NCBI GenBank assembly: GCA_963457665.1 | Contig: OY735201.1 | Location: 28,123,548-28,187,547 of the forward strand | Source of the DNA: Thysanoteuthis rhombus | Taxonomy: Eukaryota; Mollusca; Cephalopoda; Oegopsida; Thysanoteuthidae | Reading direction: 5' to 3' | Length of the DNA stretch: 64,000 nucleotides | Shown here: positions 1 to 12,739 of the stretch, piece after piece | Position numbering within the stretch: the stretch's first letter is position 1 | Layout: each line of letters starts with the position of its first letter | Program-made: the position numbers and the translations under genes | Notes under the pieces: generated by a model | Database searches by the model: none | What the model was told of the DNA's origin: nothing | The model's input: only the letters and a program-made list of their open reading frames with translations

Positions 1-175
1 CCCTTGTTTTCTGAAATTTCAGGGTTATCTTTTCAGTAATCACAACCCGACAAGATGCAAGAGAAGTGACTTATTTATTGATTGTCCTTTCATTCCAATT
101 GATCATCCCGACACAGCATGCTGCCAAAAGATGTTAGTCATATTACAGTTTCCATTGAGAGACTATCAATTATTC
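1..175 (+). repeat. Dispersed repeat family A, 3' part (copy 1)
   Basis: This 3' part of an unnamed dispersed repeat recurs at least nine more times in the window on both strands. Diagnostic phrases are TCAATTGATCATCCC, then an ACACAGCATGCTGCCAAAAG-like stretch, then TTTCCATTGAGAGACTA. It runs off the left edge, so its true start is not visible. No open frame or tRNA-like box is evident in it. Confidence 0.6.
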
Positions 176-1499
176 ATGATGAAATGCTTCTTCCCAATGG
201 GTAGGTATCAAGCTGAAACATGGAAACTAACCAAAAGATGTGTCCCTCAGATTAAACTCATACAATGTTCAAATAAGTGAACCATGTTCAACATCACTAA
301 AATTGATTACACGACAACACAGTATATCGGAGGAGAACAGAAGCCAGAGAAATCATAGAAAATAGCAATGGGCTGTTCATGTTACAAGAATATCAGACAA
401 TCGGTACCCATCACGACTCACAGCGTTGACATCCCCGGAGATCACATGAGGAATTGTGGCCAACAAAAATAATAAGATGGCGATATCAACAAGATAAGTT
501 CAGAGCGTATTGGCTTTCTGTTTCGCATGAGAGAAGAAAAATTTTGAGAAAGGTCCATGTCCAACGACTGACGCTAAAAGGATGATGGTGAAGATGATGA
601 TGATGATGATGATGATGATGATATTTATTTCTCAGTTACTTGTTCCAACTTTACGCATTTAATCCTCTCAGATTTTCATCGTCGTAAATTCAAGGCCTAG
701 GTTTAGTTACAATATACAACAACCAAGAAGTAAAGATGATAAATGGTAATAGAAAATAATAATGATTCACAAAACTTCACCTGAAATAATGACAAAAGAA
801 TAATACAATAACTATTTTCGGCTCCACTCTCCCAAATTCGATTTTCGATCATTCCTATCAGGGAAAACTTTTTTCCTATTTCGTCTTCACCCGATTTCTT
901 TTGAATTAGAAGATCTCCTATGTTGGTATCTCAATTTCCTTTTGAATTGTTCTTTCTTTTCAAGCGTCCGTATTTCTTGTTCAGTGTCGGACAGTCGTCG
1001 GCATGATTTGGAACTTGACAGCGACATTAATTCAAGTCACTCTCAAAAGTCTTTCACCCAGTTTTCATCAGTCTCCATCTCTGGCTCTCTGTCTCAGTCT
1101 CTGAAGTTTTTTTCCTGTATCTATATAAATCCAAATATGTATTCTGCTCACCCTCATAAATGTAAAATATGACACGAGGTCATTTTCCATTATCATTAAT
1201 CATTATGCTACTATTTACTTTCAACTTGATTTTTCAGTCTCTTTAGTCGGTCTGACAAGTTTCTGCAATGAGTAAAGAGCGCTTCTTCGAAATACAGAAC
1301 AATCTTTCGTGGACAGTTTGATTAGAGTTATTGATATGAAACAGTCTATGGAGCTGGGTCATATATGCCCCTTAACCAGAAAAAATGACCAAAAAGTTGA
1401 TTAGACAAAGTTTGTCCGCCGTTCTCATTAGCATATTATTCGCAGGTGATAATAATTTGATGAGTAACATCTCTACGTACATGAAGGTCGGATGTTATT

Positions 1500-1581
<82 letters not shown>

Positions 1582-2160
1582 TTGTCACATTATTTTTTTC
1601 ATATGCAAGCAAGCAGTAAAGTTTTCATGAGGATTTTCCATTGGCAGATATTTTCGTTATGCCTCGTAATGATCGCGTTCTCTTTGATCAGTATTGTAAT
1701 AGAAATTTTCATAACGAGCCTCAGTTATGGCCCGGTTTTATAAAAAGGGTACCTGAAAAGTTAAATTGAAGGTGAATAATATCTTAAAAAATGATGATAT
1801 TAGTTCATGATAATTTGTCCAATGAAACTAAATGATAAAATTGCTGCTTTTAGTTCATTTTTTCGTAGGTTTAAATGGGTATTCGATTGTTTTTCAGTCT
1901 TGGGCTCAGATATACGGGCATATTCCCGACCTTACCCCTTATAGCGTAATGAGAAAGTGGTATCGAATTACGTATCTGTTCTTACATACCTTCAGCCAAC
2001 ACTGTCATGAAAACAGTCAACATACGTTTTTACAGTCAAGTTGGTTTGAATGATTGACTGGTCCCAAGGCTTACTATTTATGTATGTGTCATGCGAATGA
2101 ACCACGCCAGTTGAGGTAAAGGGCAGGAAATCTAAATATTTATTCCTCATTATGTAATTA
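176..2160. other. Unassigned AT-rich DNA with microsatellites
   Basis: I see no supported gene here. It contains a (GAT)n tract at 593-622 and a pure (AT)n tract of about 77 bp at 1,503-1,579. The short open frames crossing the (AT)n tract are artefacts of the repeat, reading as alternating Ile-Tyr. Confidence 0.6.
1503..1579. repeat. (AT)n microsatellite
   Basis: About 38 uninterrupted AT dinucleotides, read directly from the sequence. Confidence 0.97.
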
Positions 2161-2189
2161 CGTTTCATCTTACCATAGATAAGCGCTAA

Positions 2190-2400
2190 ATTGGGTGTTT
2201 ACATTGCAGTGTAAGTTTATTATAAATTGGCATCTCAGTTTATGCCCAGTAGCATTGTTATATGTTTTAGTTTTTAATTCAAAGAAAGCTTGAGATCTGT
2301 TATTAATCCATTGAACATCCTTTTTCCCAATTTTCTGATTAATCACAACCAACCTGGGAGGCTTCAAAATGTGTATGTCTGGTAACAATTTCTACTGATT
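2190..2400 (+). repeat. Dispersed repeat family A, 5'/middle part (copy 2, partial)
   Basis: The stretch reading roughly GCAGTGTAAGTTTATTATAA, followed by AAATTGGCATCTCAG and TTTATGCCCAGTAGCATTG, aligns with the corresponding block of the fuller copy at 34,925-35,375. The TTGATCA-rich 3' half is absent or too diverged to follow. Confidence 0.45.
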
Positions 2401-3369
2401 GAGTAACCACAACTGTTTTTAAGCTTTTCCAGCTGACAGTAATTTCTTACGGGTGTCTATCAAGTGTTATTAATTTCATTATGCAGATAATTTATGAGTG
2501 TAATTTATGAGTTTCCTGCTTGCCCAACAGTGTATCATAATGGATAAGCTGATATCGACGGAGAGTTTCCAAATCTCTCTAACGGTACACATGTCTTATA
2601 ACGCACAATTTCAAAATCGAATTCAGTACCTAAAAAGAACCTGTGTATCAAATCCAGAGGGTAAGAGTTCTATTCCTGGCTAAGAATAGTGTGAATACGT
2701 GATGATTTTTCATGTAACCGAGAAGCCGTCAAAGGCAATACCGATTCAAGCTCACCTTCATAAAACAACCAGAAATCTTAGAAAATTTGTAATAAGACAG
2801 GATTACTTGAGATAACGTTTTCGGACTTTTATAACTCTGCATCCCAATCGAGCAGGCTGCCTCGAGCTGTTCAAGGCATAGCATTGATGTAACACCTCAG
2901 AACGATCAGGAGATAATGTCTCAAGATTTTGCTTTTCTTTTTCTAGTTTATCTTGTTAGCACTCATTGGCAGTTTCTGATGGAACACCCGGGGGCTGCAC
3001 AAGAACTCCTGTAAGCAGTATTAGCAGAAACACAAATAGCGCTAAATGAATTAAACAAGTTACCGTGGGTTACGCATCTTGAATATCAATAGAGGTGGAT
3101 GTTCTCTATTGTGACAGAGATACTCTCCCCCAGCATAAGTAGGTGGTAAATATCAAGGCTTTTAAAATATGGATTTGAATGAGATGAAATTGTGTTAATT
3201 TGTCAAGGACTCTTTTTTTCTTTGATCCCATTAATCAGATATGTGAATTTAATAACATGTTACTTTAATTTCTGATCTCGCAAGATGAATTGGTTGAAAA
3301 ATGCAAAAATTGGTATGTGGCAGCTGTGTGAAAGAATTGATGAAAGGAGATCTGTAAATCTACCAAGAC

Positions 3370-3575
3370 ATAATTGGTCCCTTAGTTTGTGCCCAGGGGT
3401 GTTCACACTTGTCTTCTGAAATTTTTTTTTCGTGATTACCCCCCGTATTAGGCGAGGGAAGTAACTTATCCATTGATCACCCGGGCTTTAATTTTTCAAT
3501 TGATCATCCCAAACAAGGCATTTTGCGAAAATATGCCAAGTGGTCAAGTGACGGTTTCAATTGAATGATTAACCA
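3370..3575 (+). repeat. Dispersed repeat family A (copy 3)
   Basis: The order of blocks is the family's: CCCTTAGTTTGTGCCCAG, a T-rich stretch, CGTGATTACC, AAGTAACTTATCCATTGATC, TCAATTGATCATCCC, AAAATATGCCAAG, then TCAATTGAATGATTAACCAG at the end. The spacing matches the copies at 35.2 kb and 12.8 kb. Confidence 0.65.
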
Positions 3576-4689
3576 GACCTGAAAAAAATTTACGCTATCT
3601 AAATGCATTTTCATATTTGATTTACCGCTGGTTTAATATAGCAAAACGAAAATAATAGTATTTCTGCAAAGAATGCACGGCTCCCCTGACAGAAACATAG
3701 AAGCCGTCTCGTTTTTGCAGAGAGATCCTAAATCTATACAAACTTGTTTGAAAACAAACTCCAACTGCCATTGAGTTTCATGGCAAGTTAACTTTTATTC
3801 CTGGAATTCATATTATTGCTTCTTTGTGAAAAACTTCAAAAAATAAACAAAGTATACAACTACATGATTAAAGATTGATGCACTTTGGATTAGCTCCTAT
3901 GAGAAATCCAATCATCATGATATTGATTATTGGGATGAGTATGAACGCTGATCTCACCATAATCAGTAAGTGGCAAAATAGTTTAAAAACTGCTTTAAAT
4001 ATATAAATGATATTGCACTGAAACAAACCACGATATTCATTTTTTTAGTGTCTTGTGGTGGAAAAAGTAAAATAAAAATAACAAACCTACAGAAGTTTGA
4101 ATACTACAATCTTGATTTTTTTATCATCATTTATAATGTACATTATATATTAGAAGGTTTACTGCTTGTTATAGGTTATGAGTTCCAATTATCAGGACCA
4201 GGCCAATGAGTGTTTACCAAAAACAATGAATAAAGGAGTCTTCCAGATTAATTGGCAGAAAGATAAAGCAAAGTATTGGAGAGTAAGGTTAGTGAGTTGA
4301 TCATTCCAAATATTTATCTGGAAAATAATTTCTGAAGATATGCGCGCGGAAGCAATCCCCTTGGCCCTGTTATTTGAAACGGTACGACCAGGGTTCGCCT
4401 TGTAACCAAGTTGAGTGCTCTCATGTCCTCGCGACATAAGATATTTTTTTGAAGAAGTTCCTGCCCTACAAGCTCGTGTTTGAGGTTACTCACGTTGAAC
4501 AGACCTTGTGTCACATCCCGTATAGTGGGGTTTCAGGTAAATAGGAGCAGGGTGACTTTGAATTAAAAGGGTTTTTGATACTCCTTGGGTAGCATGAAAA
4601 ATGTCTGGAAACATAGGTTCAAAAAAAAAATTGGAAAGATTCATACGACAGGAAAAAAAACCTGATGATTTTGCTAAACGAAACCATAT
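3576..4689. other. Unassigned DNA
   Basis: No gene, RNA or repeat family could be supported. The right end may hold the N-terminal portion of the adjacent LINE, but I could not read a recognisable domain there. Confidence 0.4.
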
Positions 4690-6645
4690 TAAAACACGCC
4701 CTCAGAAAAATAACCAATTAGAGAGCACAAGGACCCGACGGGATCCATGGATTTCAGTTTAAGAAATTCACCACACTATACGACGGGCTCATCGTGTCAC
4801 TTCGAAGTTGTGTAAATGGAGGTGAGGTACAAGAGTGGATGACCAGAAGCAGAACCACCCCAATCCAGAAGACCCTGAAAAGGGGACCCGACCAGCAATT
4901 ATAGACCAATCCCGTCCTTAACATTCGCGTGGAAAATCCTGACCAGACGAATTGCAGAAAGAAGGGGGCAATTAAAAAAGAATCAAAAGGATGCAGGAGA
5001 GGAATCAAGGTGGCAAATGATTTGCTCTACATTGACCAGATGATCTTGAGGGAGGAAAAAAAAGTAAGAATATTTCAATGGAAAAGATACACAATAAAAA
5101 GTATATGCCATGATTCCATACAGCTGGTTACTTGAATACCTCAGAATGCAGGAGATCAGAGAACCAAAAGTGAGATTCATTTCCAACTCTATGAAAAACC
5201 TGAAAGTGGACTTGACAGCCACAAGAGAAGATTAAGCAGCGGTAAGTATTTGTTTCATGATAGTGTTCAATAGAATCCTGAAAATAGCTACAAAGATACC
5301 AATTCCCCGAAACAAAGGGAGAAGTGAACAACCAATGTACATGGACGATATAAAATTCTTTTCAAAGAACGGGGAGAACTCCAGACACTGTTCAACAAAG
5401 TGAATGAATACAATAATGACATTGGGATGGAGTTCAGATTAAAGAAAACGTGCAATAAAGGTAATGCACGAAGACAGTGCGACAACAGCAGAAAAAATCA
5501 AACTCTCAGATGGAAGGAATATTAGAGCACTGACCACATAAGGCAGATACAAATACCTAGGATTTCTCCAATGTGATACTATGAAATTGGAAGAAATGAA
5601 GGAGAAAATAAGGAGATACCTTAGGAGGATAAAGAATATATTTGAGACCGAACTAAACAACAGTACCTTTGTACAATTAATGAACTCATGAGCCGATCCA
5701 GTGATAGGATACACAGTGTCATTACTTGAAAGAAATAATTCCAGTCAATGAACTGACGAGCAAAGAAGCTTATGACAATGCACAAGGTTTTACATCCAAG
5801 AGATGACGTGGATAGACTGTACATGTTGAGAAAAGAGGGCAACAGAGGGCTCATCAGCATAGAGAACTGTGTAAAAAGTGCCAAAGAAGGTCCAGAAAAG
5901 TTTGTGCAGGCAAGCAGTGAAGATATTATAATGAGTGCCCAAGGTAGCGCAACAAACAACCTAAAAAAACAATGGAGCAGCACTGCAAACAAAGAAATAA
6001 AAAAACGGAACAGAATAAGAAATTACGGAGAATTTAAGAGACAAATACAGAATGTGGCTGACTAGAGATCATGGACATGGCTACAAAAAAAAACATTAAG
6101 TAACAGAATTGCTCATCATGGCAGCCCAAAACAAATGCATCAGAACAAACTATATCAAAAAATGAACGACAGAACACAGACAAACACCAAGTGCCAACTA
6201 TGTGGGAAAAGAGACGAGACCGTAAGCCACTTAACCAGTGAATGCAGTCAAAGGTAGTAACATTGATGATAGATGCCAAAGATTTTAACTTTATTGACCA
6301 CAGCACTGCTAGGGTCTGCACGGATACTGAGTAAAGTGTTAAAAACATGAGTTCTGTGATCCAAGCTGTTAACAGTGACCTTACAGGTGTGAGGGGAACA
6401 TGTCCAAGTCGGGGTATAAACCACAGCAATGCTGAGATACACGATGGAAAGATAGGATGACAGGAGAGCTGAAGACCTGAGGAGACTTAGTGTCACTCAA
6501 CCTTCAGCGATAACCACTGAATAACTGGTGTGAAACTCTTATTCACAGTACTGCCGTAGACTATGGAAGTCTGGAGAGGAAGGCTGGAGATTTGCTGTCA
6601 CACAACTCCTAGCGGTAACCACTTGGCAGCTTGTGTGAAATGACT

Positions 6646-6690
<45 letters not shown>
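4690..6690 (+). mobile_element. Decayed non-LTR retrotransposon with R2/CRE-type endonuclease (RT to 3' tail)
   Basis: The sequence reads left to right, in shifting frames, as a reverse transcriptase and endonuclease polyprotein of the R2/CRE/NeSL group. Near 4,800-5,010 it reads EWMTRSRTTPIQKT-like text and then KGCRRGIK followed by NDLLYIDQMILRE. At 5,110-5,220 a DSIQ..LLEYLRMQEI stretch matches the family's YDSIPHSWLLEYLRMF block. An open segment at 5,772-6,065 starts MTMHKVLHPRDDVDRLY. A C-X2-C-X8-H-X4-C zinc knuckle (CQLCGKRDETVSHLTSEC) lies at 6,192-6,245 and is typical of restriction-like-endonuclease LINEs. The next recognisable text is TTALLGSARILSKVLKT from about 6,297, so the segment that should carry the catalytic PD...D residues is deleted. 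The element ends in an (AAC)n tail. It has stops and frameshifts throughout and is inactive. The exact clade is not settled. Confidence 0.8.
6646..6690 (+). repeat. (AAC)n tract, LINE 3' tail
   Basis: Fifteen AAC units directly follow the 3' end of the plus-strand endonuclease-type LINE. A short simple-repeat tail is expected there. The tract also sits at the boundary with the next, oppositely oriented LINE. Confidence 0.9.
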
Positions 6691-6691
<1 letters not shown>

Positions 6692-7797
6692 TTATTAACT
6701 CCCCGGTGGTTGTTACTGAAGGCTTCTAAGGTTTCCAGCTTTCCTTTAATAACACTAGATTCTTGTTTGCATCGCCTTCACCATGCTTTATTCTTAGCTG
6801 TCTAGCCCTTGCTAACAGCTTGAGTCGTGGATGTCATATTCCTTGTACCTTCCTCAACATTTGTGCTCTCCCCAGTAGTGATCTGGTCTGTATTGTGTCA
6901 ATCGTTCCTCTTGTCGCTAGTTCTTTCAATTTCGGTTTTTAGGACTTCGGTACAGTTCCAACATTATCTACCATTACTGGCCCTACCCTGATTTGTATGT
7001 TCCTCACCCCCTTCGGTTCCCATGACATGTCCTTGTATTTCCCTAGTTTTTCACTTTTTCTCCAATAGCCAGGCATAGCCAATTTATTTATTTGGAAGGT
7101 TCCTATCTTTTCCACGATTACCAGGTTCAGTCTCCTCGTTTTGATTGGCTGGTCAGTTTGAATGTCAAAGTTCCAGAGTAATTAATGGCTTCCATTTTCC
7201 AGGACTGTCCAGTTTGTGCTGATAGTATGTGTCCTCATGGTCAAATCTTTCCATTTGCTTAGTTCACAGTGTATCAGTGTTGCTACCCTCGTGTATATTT
7301 TTTTGTACCCTCTCTGGAGTAGTTGACGTCATTTGCTGGTTATGTGGTCTACAGTTTTGTCCCTTTCTCTAAATAGGTAGTATTTGCCATGTTTGACCTC
7401 TGTCATTTTTTGCCTTGACATGATTCGTCTTGATACATTTGTTCTTGGCTGTTATGCTTCAGGGTACAGGTAATGCTTTCAGGTTTTCCTTTGCACTGCC
7501 CCGATCGCTTGTCTACGGAAATTTTTATCCATCATTCATTCCCTATATAGTTTTGTCCGTTCAAGTTTTTCTTTCCTTATTATCTGCTACACTTCTCCCT
7601 CGTGTTCTACTTTTTGTTGTTTGTTAATCTTCTTTGGGTGCTTCTTAAAATGTATTCAAAAGTCGATCGAATATGCTTTTTAATCCCTTTTTTCATCCTT
7701 TTGGATATAATCATTCATGCTGACGTGTCTCCACCACCTTCTCACTCCTTCACATAAGTGTCATCTCTGGTGTGTAAAGCCTTGTGCATTGTCATTA
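6691..7797 (-). mobile_element. Second decayed R2/CRE-type LINE, 3' half, tail to tail with the first
   Basis: On the minus strand the text begins (7,797 downward) TMTMHKALHTRDDTYVKE, matching MTMHKVLHPRDDVDRLY in the neighbouring plus copy. It continues through a degraded zinc knuckle (KYYLFRERDKTVDHITS, where the first cysteine has become Tyr) near 7,370. It then reaches LLWNFDIQTDQPIKTRR near 7,160 and an EIERTSDKRN..HNTDQITT region near 6,900. The RT domain is missing, so this is a 5'-truncated insertion. The catalytic Arg-Pro-Asp of the endonuclease reads RRLNL here. It meets the plus-strand copy at the (AAC)n tract. Confidence 0.75.
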
Positions 7798-7799
7798 TT

Positions 7800-7849
<50 letters not shown>

Positions 7850-7925
7850 CATCAACATTATTATTATTAAAATTATCATTATTAGTAGTATTTTCAGCAA
7901 TAACAGCAACAGCAGCAGCAGCAGA
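7792..7925. repeat. (ATC)n, (ATT)n and (GCA)n simple repeats
   Basis: A (TCA)n tract of about 60 bp (7,792-7,853) is followed by ATT-rich and GCA units. It separates two minus-strand LINE relics. The poly-Ser and poly-Met frames over it are repeat artefacts. Confidence 0.9.
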
Positions 7926-10900
7926 TAAAATCTTATTTGCAGTATTTTGTTACGTTCCAATTTTCGTGAGTGGTAAGGCCCCAGATCTGACATCAATATA
8001 ACAAGGAGGAAGAGAACTTAGCAAGGCAGAAAGAAAATAGTTCGTGAGTATTTACATAAGGTCTACTTTAATGGAACATTCGATTAAACCGTCTAAGTTT
8101 GATTTTTAGTTCCAGACAATGAGCGGAGCCATCGAGAAATTAATCAATGTTGGAAGTAGGGTAGATCTTTTAGCCATTTATTTTAATTTTTGTATTCACT
8201 GGTAATTTCTCTGCGGGTTTTCTGAGGAAAATTAGTTCTGTTTTGTCAGTGTTGAGGGAAATGTTATTGGCCAATAATCATTTATAGAGACATTTTAAGT
8301 CAAAATTCAATTTTTTTTTTTGTATTTTTCTCTATATGGTCTTTCTTTCAAAAGTAAAGTGGTGTCATCTTCAAAGTGGTATGTAGTAACTTCCGTTATT
8401 GCAATATGAATATCATTGGTGTATAATAGAAAATGAAAGAAGTCAAGTACTGATCCTTATGGAACAGTGTCTTTAATTGTTTTCATTTGAGATTTAACTC
8501 CTAGTAGTTAGATGTATTGCTGTCTATTATTCAGATATGATTTAGACTAATTCCTAATAGGTCTTCCTATTCTACAATGATCAAGATTTTCTAGAAGTAT
8601 ATCATGATTGACTGCGTAGAATGCTTTTTGGAAGTCATCAAATATTTTACATGCATATTTCCTGCATTTAGAATTATTTTGACCATCGATTGTCTCTTCT
8701 TTTTGTAAGATTTCTTATTGCATGTTCAATCGAGTATTTTGAATGAAATCCAAATTGTAGCTCATAAAAACAGTTGTACTTTTGGAGAAATTTACAGACC
8801 TTTTCGAAAACCAGTTTTCCAAAGATCTCATTCACATTCAATGGGAGAGAAATGGGCCTATATTTGAAGGTATTTTATCTGGAAAGTTGGACGAATGCCA
8901 GTAGTTGAGGAGATGTTTATGATTCTGGAGGGTGGTTCGGCTGTATTATCTTTTAGATTTTTAGATCAGTATGTCTGTCGGAATACTAAATGGATCCGTT
9001 GATTCTTTGGTATTGAATGTGGATATGATATTTAAATTTACTTTACTGCCGGCTGAATGAATTGGTATAGAGTTTTGGGGGATATTTCTGAGATTTTCCA
9101 AAAATTCCTATAACCTGTGTATTTCTGTTCATACAGAATATTTCTTGGTGCGGTAGAAAAATAGTTATTAGAATTATGTGGAATTTTAATTTGTTAACTA
9201 TTTTCATCTTTTATATATGTTGGATAGTCATAGGATGTATATTTAACATCTGTTATTTTATTAATACCTTTGTAAATACTCTTTATTTGATTCGAATTTT
9301 TTTCTTTTGAAGTAATTTTTAAAGTAATCAAATCAACCTTACCTGAAAAGACTTATGATTGTATTACCGGATTCTTTGTATTCCCTTTGTAAAGACCTCT
9401 TGTTGGCATCATTTTACTCTTATATAACTTCAAATATTATATTTATCCCTATAATACTCATTATAATTCCATTCGTAATCCATGTTTTTTTCGTTTTGTT
9501 CTTGAGTGTCATATAGTTTTGGATTGAAAAGATTTGCATCGTTTTTCGCTTATATCATAGGGGTTTTTCCTTCGTTTATGTTGTCCTACTGAGTTTTTAT
9601 ATGGATATAGTTTTTTTGTTTTAAAGTTAGTAGAGTAACGTTTGTATACATCGTTCTTTTTAGATATCTGCAGCAGTGAAAATGGTGGAAGGTGATCAGA
9701 CATTGAAACGATGAGATTCCCCCAAATTGTCAAAATTATGATAATTGGTAAAAATATTGTTTATCAAGGTATCTTTTTTTTATTGATTTTCTTTGGTACA
9801 AGAATTGCTAGGAATAAACAGTTAAATCAGAGTGGATCATAAATTTCGTTGATCGAAGTTCTGATTAAATCAAAATTAAAGTCACCTGAGATGAATATAT
9901 TTTTAAATTGTTCAATTGGTATAGTAATTTCCTAAGATGTATATTTATGAATACATCCAAAAAAAGGATGTAGGCTGTTTATGTATACTAACAAGTATAT
10001 GATTCAATCTTTTATTATTAATTTCAACATGAAAAGATATTCAAGTACGGTATCATTCTTATACTTCGTTCATTTGAAACATATAATAGTGTATCACCCG
10101 CATTTGTCTCTGTGTTGGTACCAATCGGTTGCTCATAGCTGTCGATGTTGACACCTACAGTAAGTTCATTCCTTTTCATTAATTTCATCTACGAGAGTGC
10201 AATAATATCAAATTTAAAATTAATCAGTTCGAGAATATTTCGAAGTTCTTCTATACAGTCTTTGATTGGTTGTGTGTTTGGATGAAGTATGGGAAAGACG
10301 TTTTGGAATTAAATGATTCTTTTACTAAATTCGTCAATATCATAATATCAACAATGAACTGAGGTTGCAGAATTAGACGCACTATTAGTGTCATCTTGTT
10401 GTACAAGACTAACTTTTTATCGTCAAAGTTTTTAACCTTATTATGGTATCTTATTTATGGGGACAAAATATTAATTCATTTATTAAGTATCATTATTAAA
10501 TTCTTCGGTCAATATAACATAAAATTTGTGATCGTTTGGGTTTTCATATATTTCATATATATCTTTAAACACTCATCGCAGGAAAAGGGGTCTACATGAA
10601 CATTATCGTACGTGAATTCTTTAGAGCATTTCAGTCTTTGTCATCGAAAAAGCTTCATTTCAGATGAATACATTGCTTACAGTGGGCGCAAAATTATTGT
10701 TTTCCTCTTGTATGTCATTTTTATTCACATAATGAGGATGTTTTTATTTTTCTGGATCTCTTTTTGAATAATTTCGAATAGTTTTTTTTTTCTCGTTTCT
10801 CCTTGTCGTACCTCCGTAAAAATTCCCTGATTCGTCGAGGAACTGATATCCCTATTTCTTTTTTTTTCTTTTTTTTTTTTTTTGTAGCCACTTTTTTTTT

Positions 10901-11570
10901 TTTTGCAGAATTTGTTTTTGACTTTGACTGATACTTAGAAATCAACATTCTTCTGAAATTGGACTTGTCTGCATTTTTCAAGGGAGGGGTGATTTTTTCA
11001 AGACCTCCAATTTTCCTACACGTATCTCATTTTTAAACGATCTTGGTTTGTTCTAGGTGACAGCTCTTTTCCATATTCGGATTACCTTGACTATTTTACT
11101 GTTGTCGACCACTATTTTACTGTCATTTTCTTCTTGTTTCCTTCTTCCTTTTGGATCTTTCTTCTTGGATTCTGGTTGGTGAAATACCAATTGACTTTAT
11201 TCTCTTTTTTTCCTCTATTTCATCTGTAGTCTCTTTTTGCAGCCACTTTCTGCTTTTCTTTTTTAGTTTATTCCATTATTTCAACATGATTTTCTCTTCT
11301 TCTAGTGTCTCTTTAAGCTTTTAGTTTTTTTTCTGGGTCGATTATCGCCCCTGTCTTCTTTGCTGCATATTTGATAAGATTCTTACATTTTTTCCCCAAT
11401 GCCATGCGATCTATCTGTTCATGTTGCGGATTTTGTATTCTCTTTTCGCGATCGATTCTCATTCGATATGCAGTCACTTTTTACAACCGTCACTTTTGAA
11501 GCCTTTTTTCCAGTTCTGGTTATCTTATTGCTGCAACTCTCACAATTTTTCTTCCTTGCCATGATGTTGG
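7926..11570 (-). mobile_element. Decayed Jockey/CR1-group LINE with ORF1, endonuclease and RT remnants
   Basis: Read on the minus strand from high to low coordinates. An ORF1 remnant starts MARKKNCESC at 11,562 and continues as Lys/Glu-rich, coiled-coil-like text to about 10,720. An AP-endonuclease segment includes NAGDTLLYVSNERSI near 10,060-10,104. RT block 2 reads DFQKAFYAVNHDILLENLD near 8,590-8,640. A VP.GSVLDFFHFLLYTNDIH block lies near 8,400-8,470, and its catalytic-box equivalent reads FEDD at 8,364-8,375 instead of the usual F/YADD. It is followed by KCLYK and NNISLNTDKTELIFLRKPA near 8,220-8,310. The last readable text is QIWGLTTHENWN near 7,980. Stops and frameshifts are frequent, so the element is old. 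The block order supports the Jockey superfamily, but the exact clade is uncertain. Confidence 0.78.
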
Positions 11571-11639
11571 GCCTCCTTTTCCCCACAGGGTGAATATTTG
11601 TCACACTTTTGGAGTTTTACCTCTTGATAAAAGTTCATA

Positions 11640-12045
11640 CAAGTATGGTGAGCCATTCAATAGATACTGTCACGTGACCAACGTCTTGTAGCAGCATAAG
11701 GTGATTAATTGAATAATTGGCAAAAGAGCTGATCAATGAATAAGTCACTTACCTGTAGGGCAATGATCATCAAATCATTGTACAACACCGTCTGAAACAA
11801 ACGATGAGAAAACCTGATATGAATTTACATATTGGGGTAGAGGACAAAACGTAAATAAACGTTTTTATACATAAGGAGGAACTTCTTTTTTTTTAATTTT
11901 CAGCCCTTAAGCTATAATGCTTCTGCTTTCACGTGCAACACATACATAAATGCATACATACGTAGCTAGGCAGAAAGAAAGATAAACCAACTTGGATGCT
12001 GAAAAAATATGCTGGTGTTGACAGTTTTGGTTGAGGGTGTCTAAT
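11640..12045 (-). repeat. Dispersed repeat family A (copy 4)
   Basis: On the minus strand it begins ACCCTCAACCAAAACTGTCA near 12,045. It contains AAGTGACTTATTCATTGATC and CAATTAATCACC, then AAGACGTTGGTCACGTGACA, and ends TCTATTGAATGGCTCACCA near 11,645. It lies about 80 bp upstream of the ORF1 start of the adjacent minus-strand LINE. It could be an insertion there or part of that LINE's 5' untranslated region. Confidence 0.65.
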
Positions 12046-12738
12046 AATTACTCATGTGAAAATAACAGCATTGATTGTAATTCTGCACAAAGATCTCAAA
12101 ATGAAATCACAGATGATTGTGATTTGTGCAAGACAGAATATTCAGGAATGCATTTGTTTTAGAAGAGGCTTCAATCACTTATGCAGATTCTAAAAGCATC
12201 TTGGCAGTCTAATCCAGAAAGAGGAAAGATTACTCTGTGTGAGCCTATGTCTTCAGTACCACAGCTGCAGTTGACAAAGCCTCTCCCACTACGATTTTCC
12301 AATAATGTAATTTGGTCAAGACCGCTCCTTTCGTGGAGAGCCATTCGTTAAAAAGATGTTTTAATTATAATTTTTTTTTTAATCTATCGTCAGTTTATTT
12401 TAGATGTTGATGTAATTGCGATGCTATTTGAGAATTCGGGTGCTGGTCACCTTTATGGGCCCAAATTTGACTTGTTCTGGAAGGTGACTTTCATGTGTAG
12501 CACGAGTGTAGTCAGCTATTAGAGACTGTCGAACAATTCTCTCGACAATACTGCCCAAATAGATTGGTGTCGTTTTCAAGTTGATCCTACTCGCTACTAT
12601 CTACGTTTTACTCGTAGATGATGTAATATAGGATCTACAAGGCTGAAATATCAAATTACTCCCTATTATGCCCACAAAGATGTTTTTCACTCTCCGCCTT
12701 AATATATTTCTAGGTAAAGTTTAATTTCCAGCGAGAGA
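12046..12738. other. Unassigned DNA between family A copies
   Basis: No coding, RNA or repeat signal could be supported. The short frames have no family-like composition. Confidence 0.4.
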
Positions 12739-12739
12739 T

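Noticed and set aside
5439-6496. Several minus-strand frames (82-131 codons)
   Set aside because: They are antisense to the plus-strand LINE protein remnants.
7717-8001. Poly-Ser (plus) or poly-Met (minus) frame at the (TCA)n tract
   Set aside because: Simple-repeat artefact between two LINE relics.
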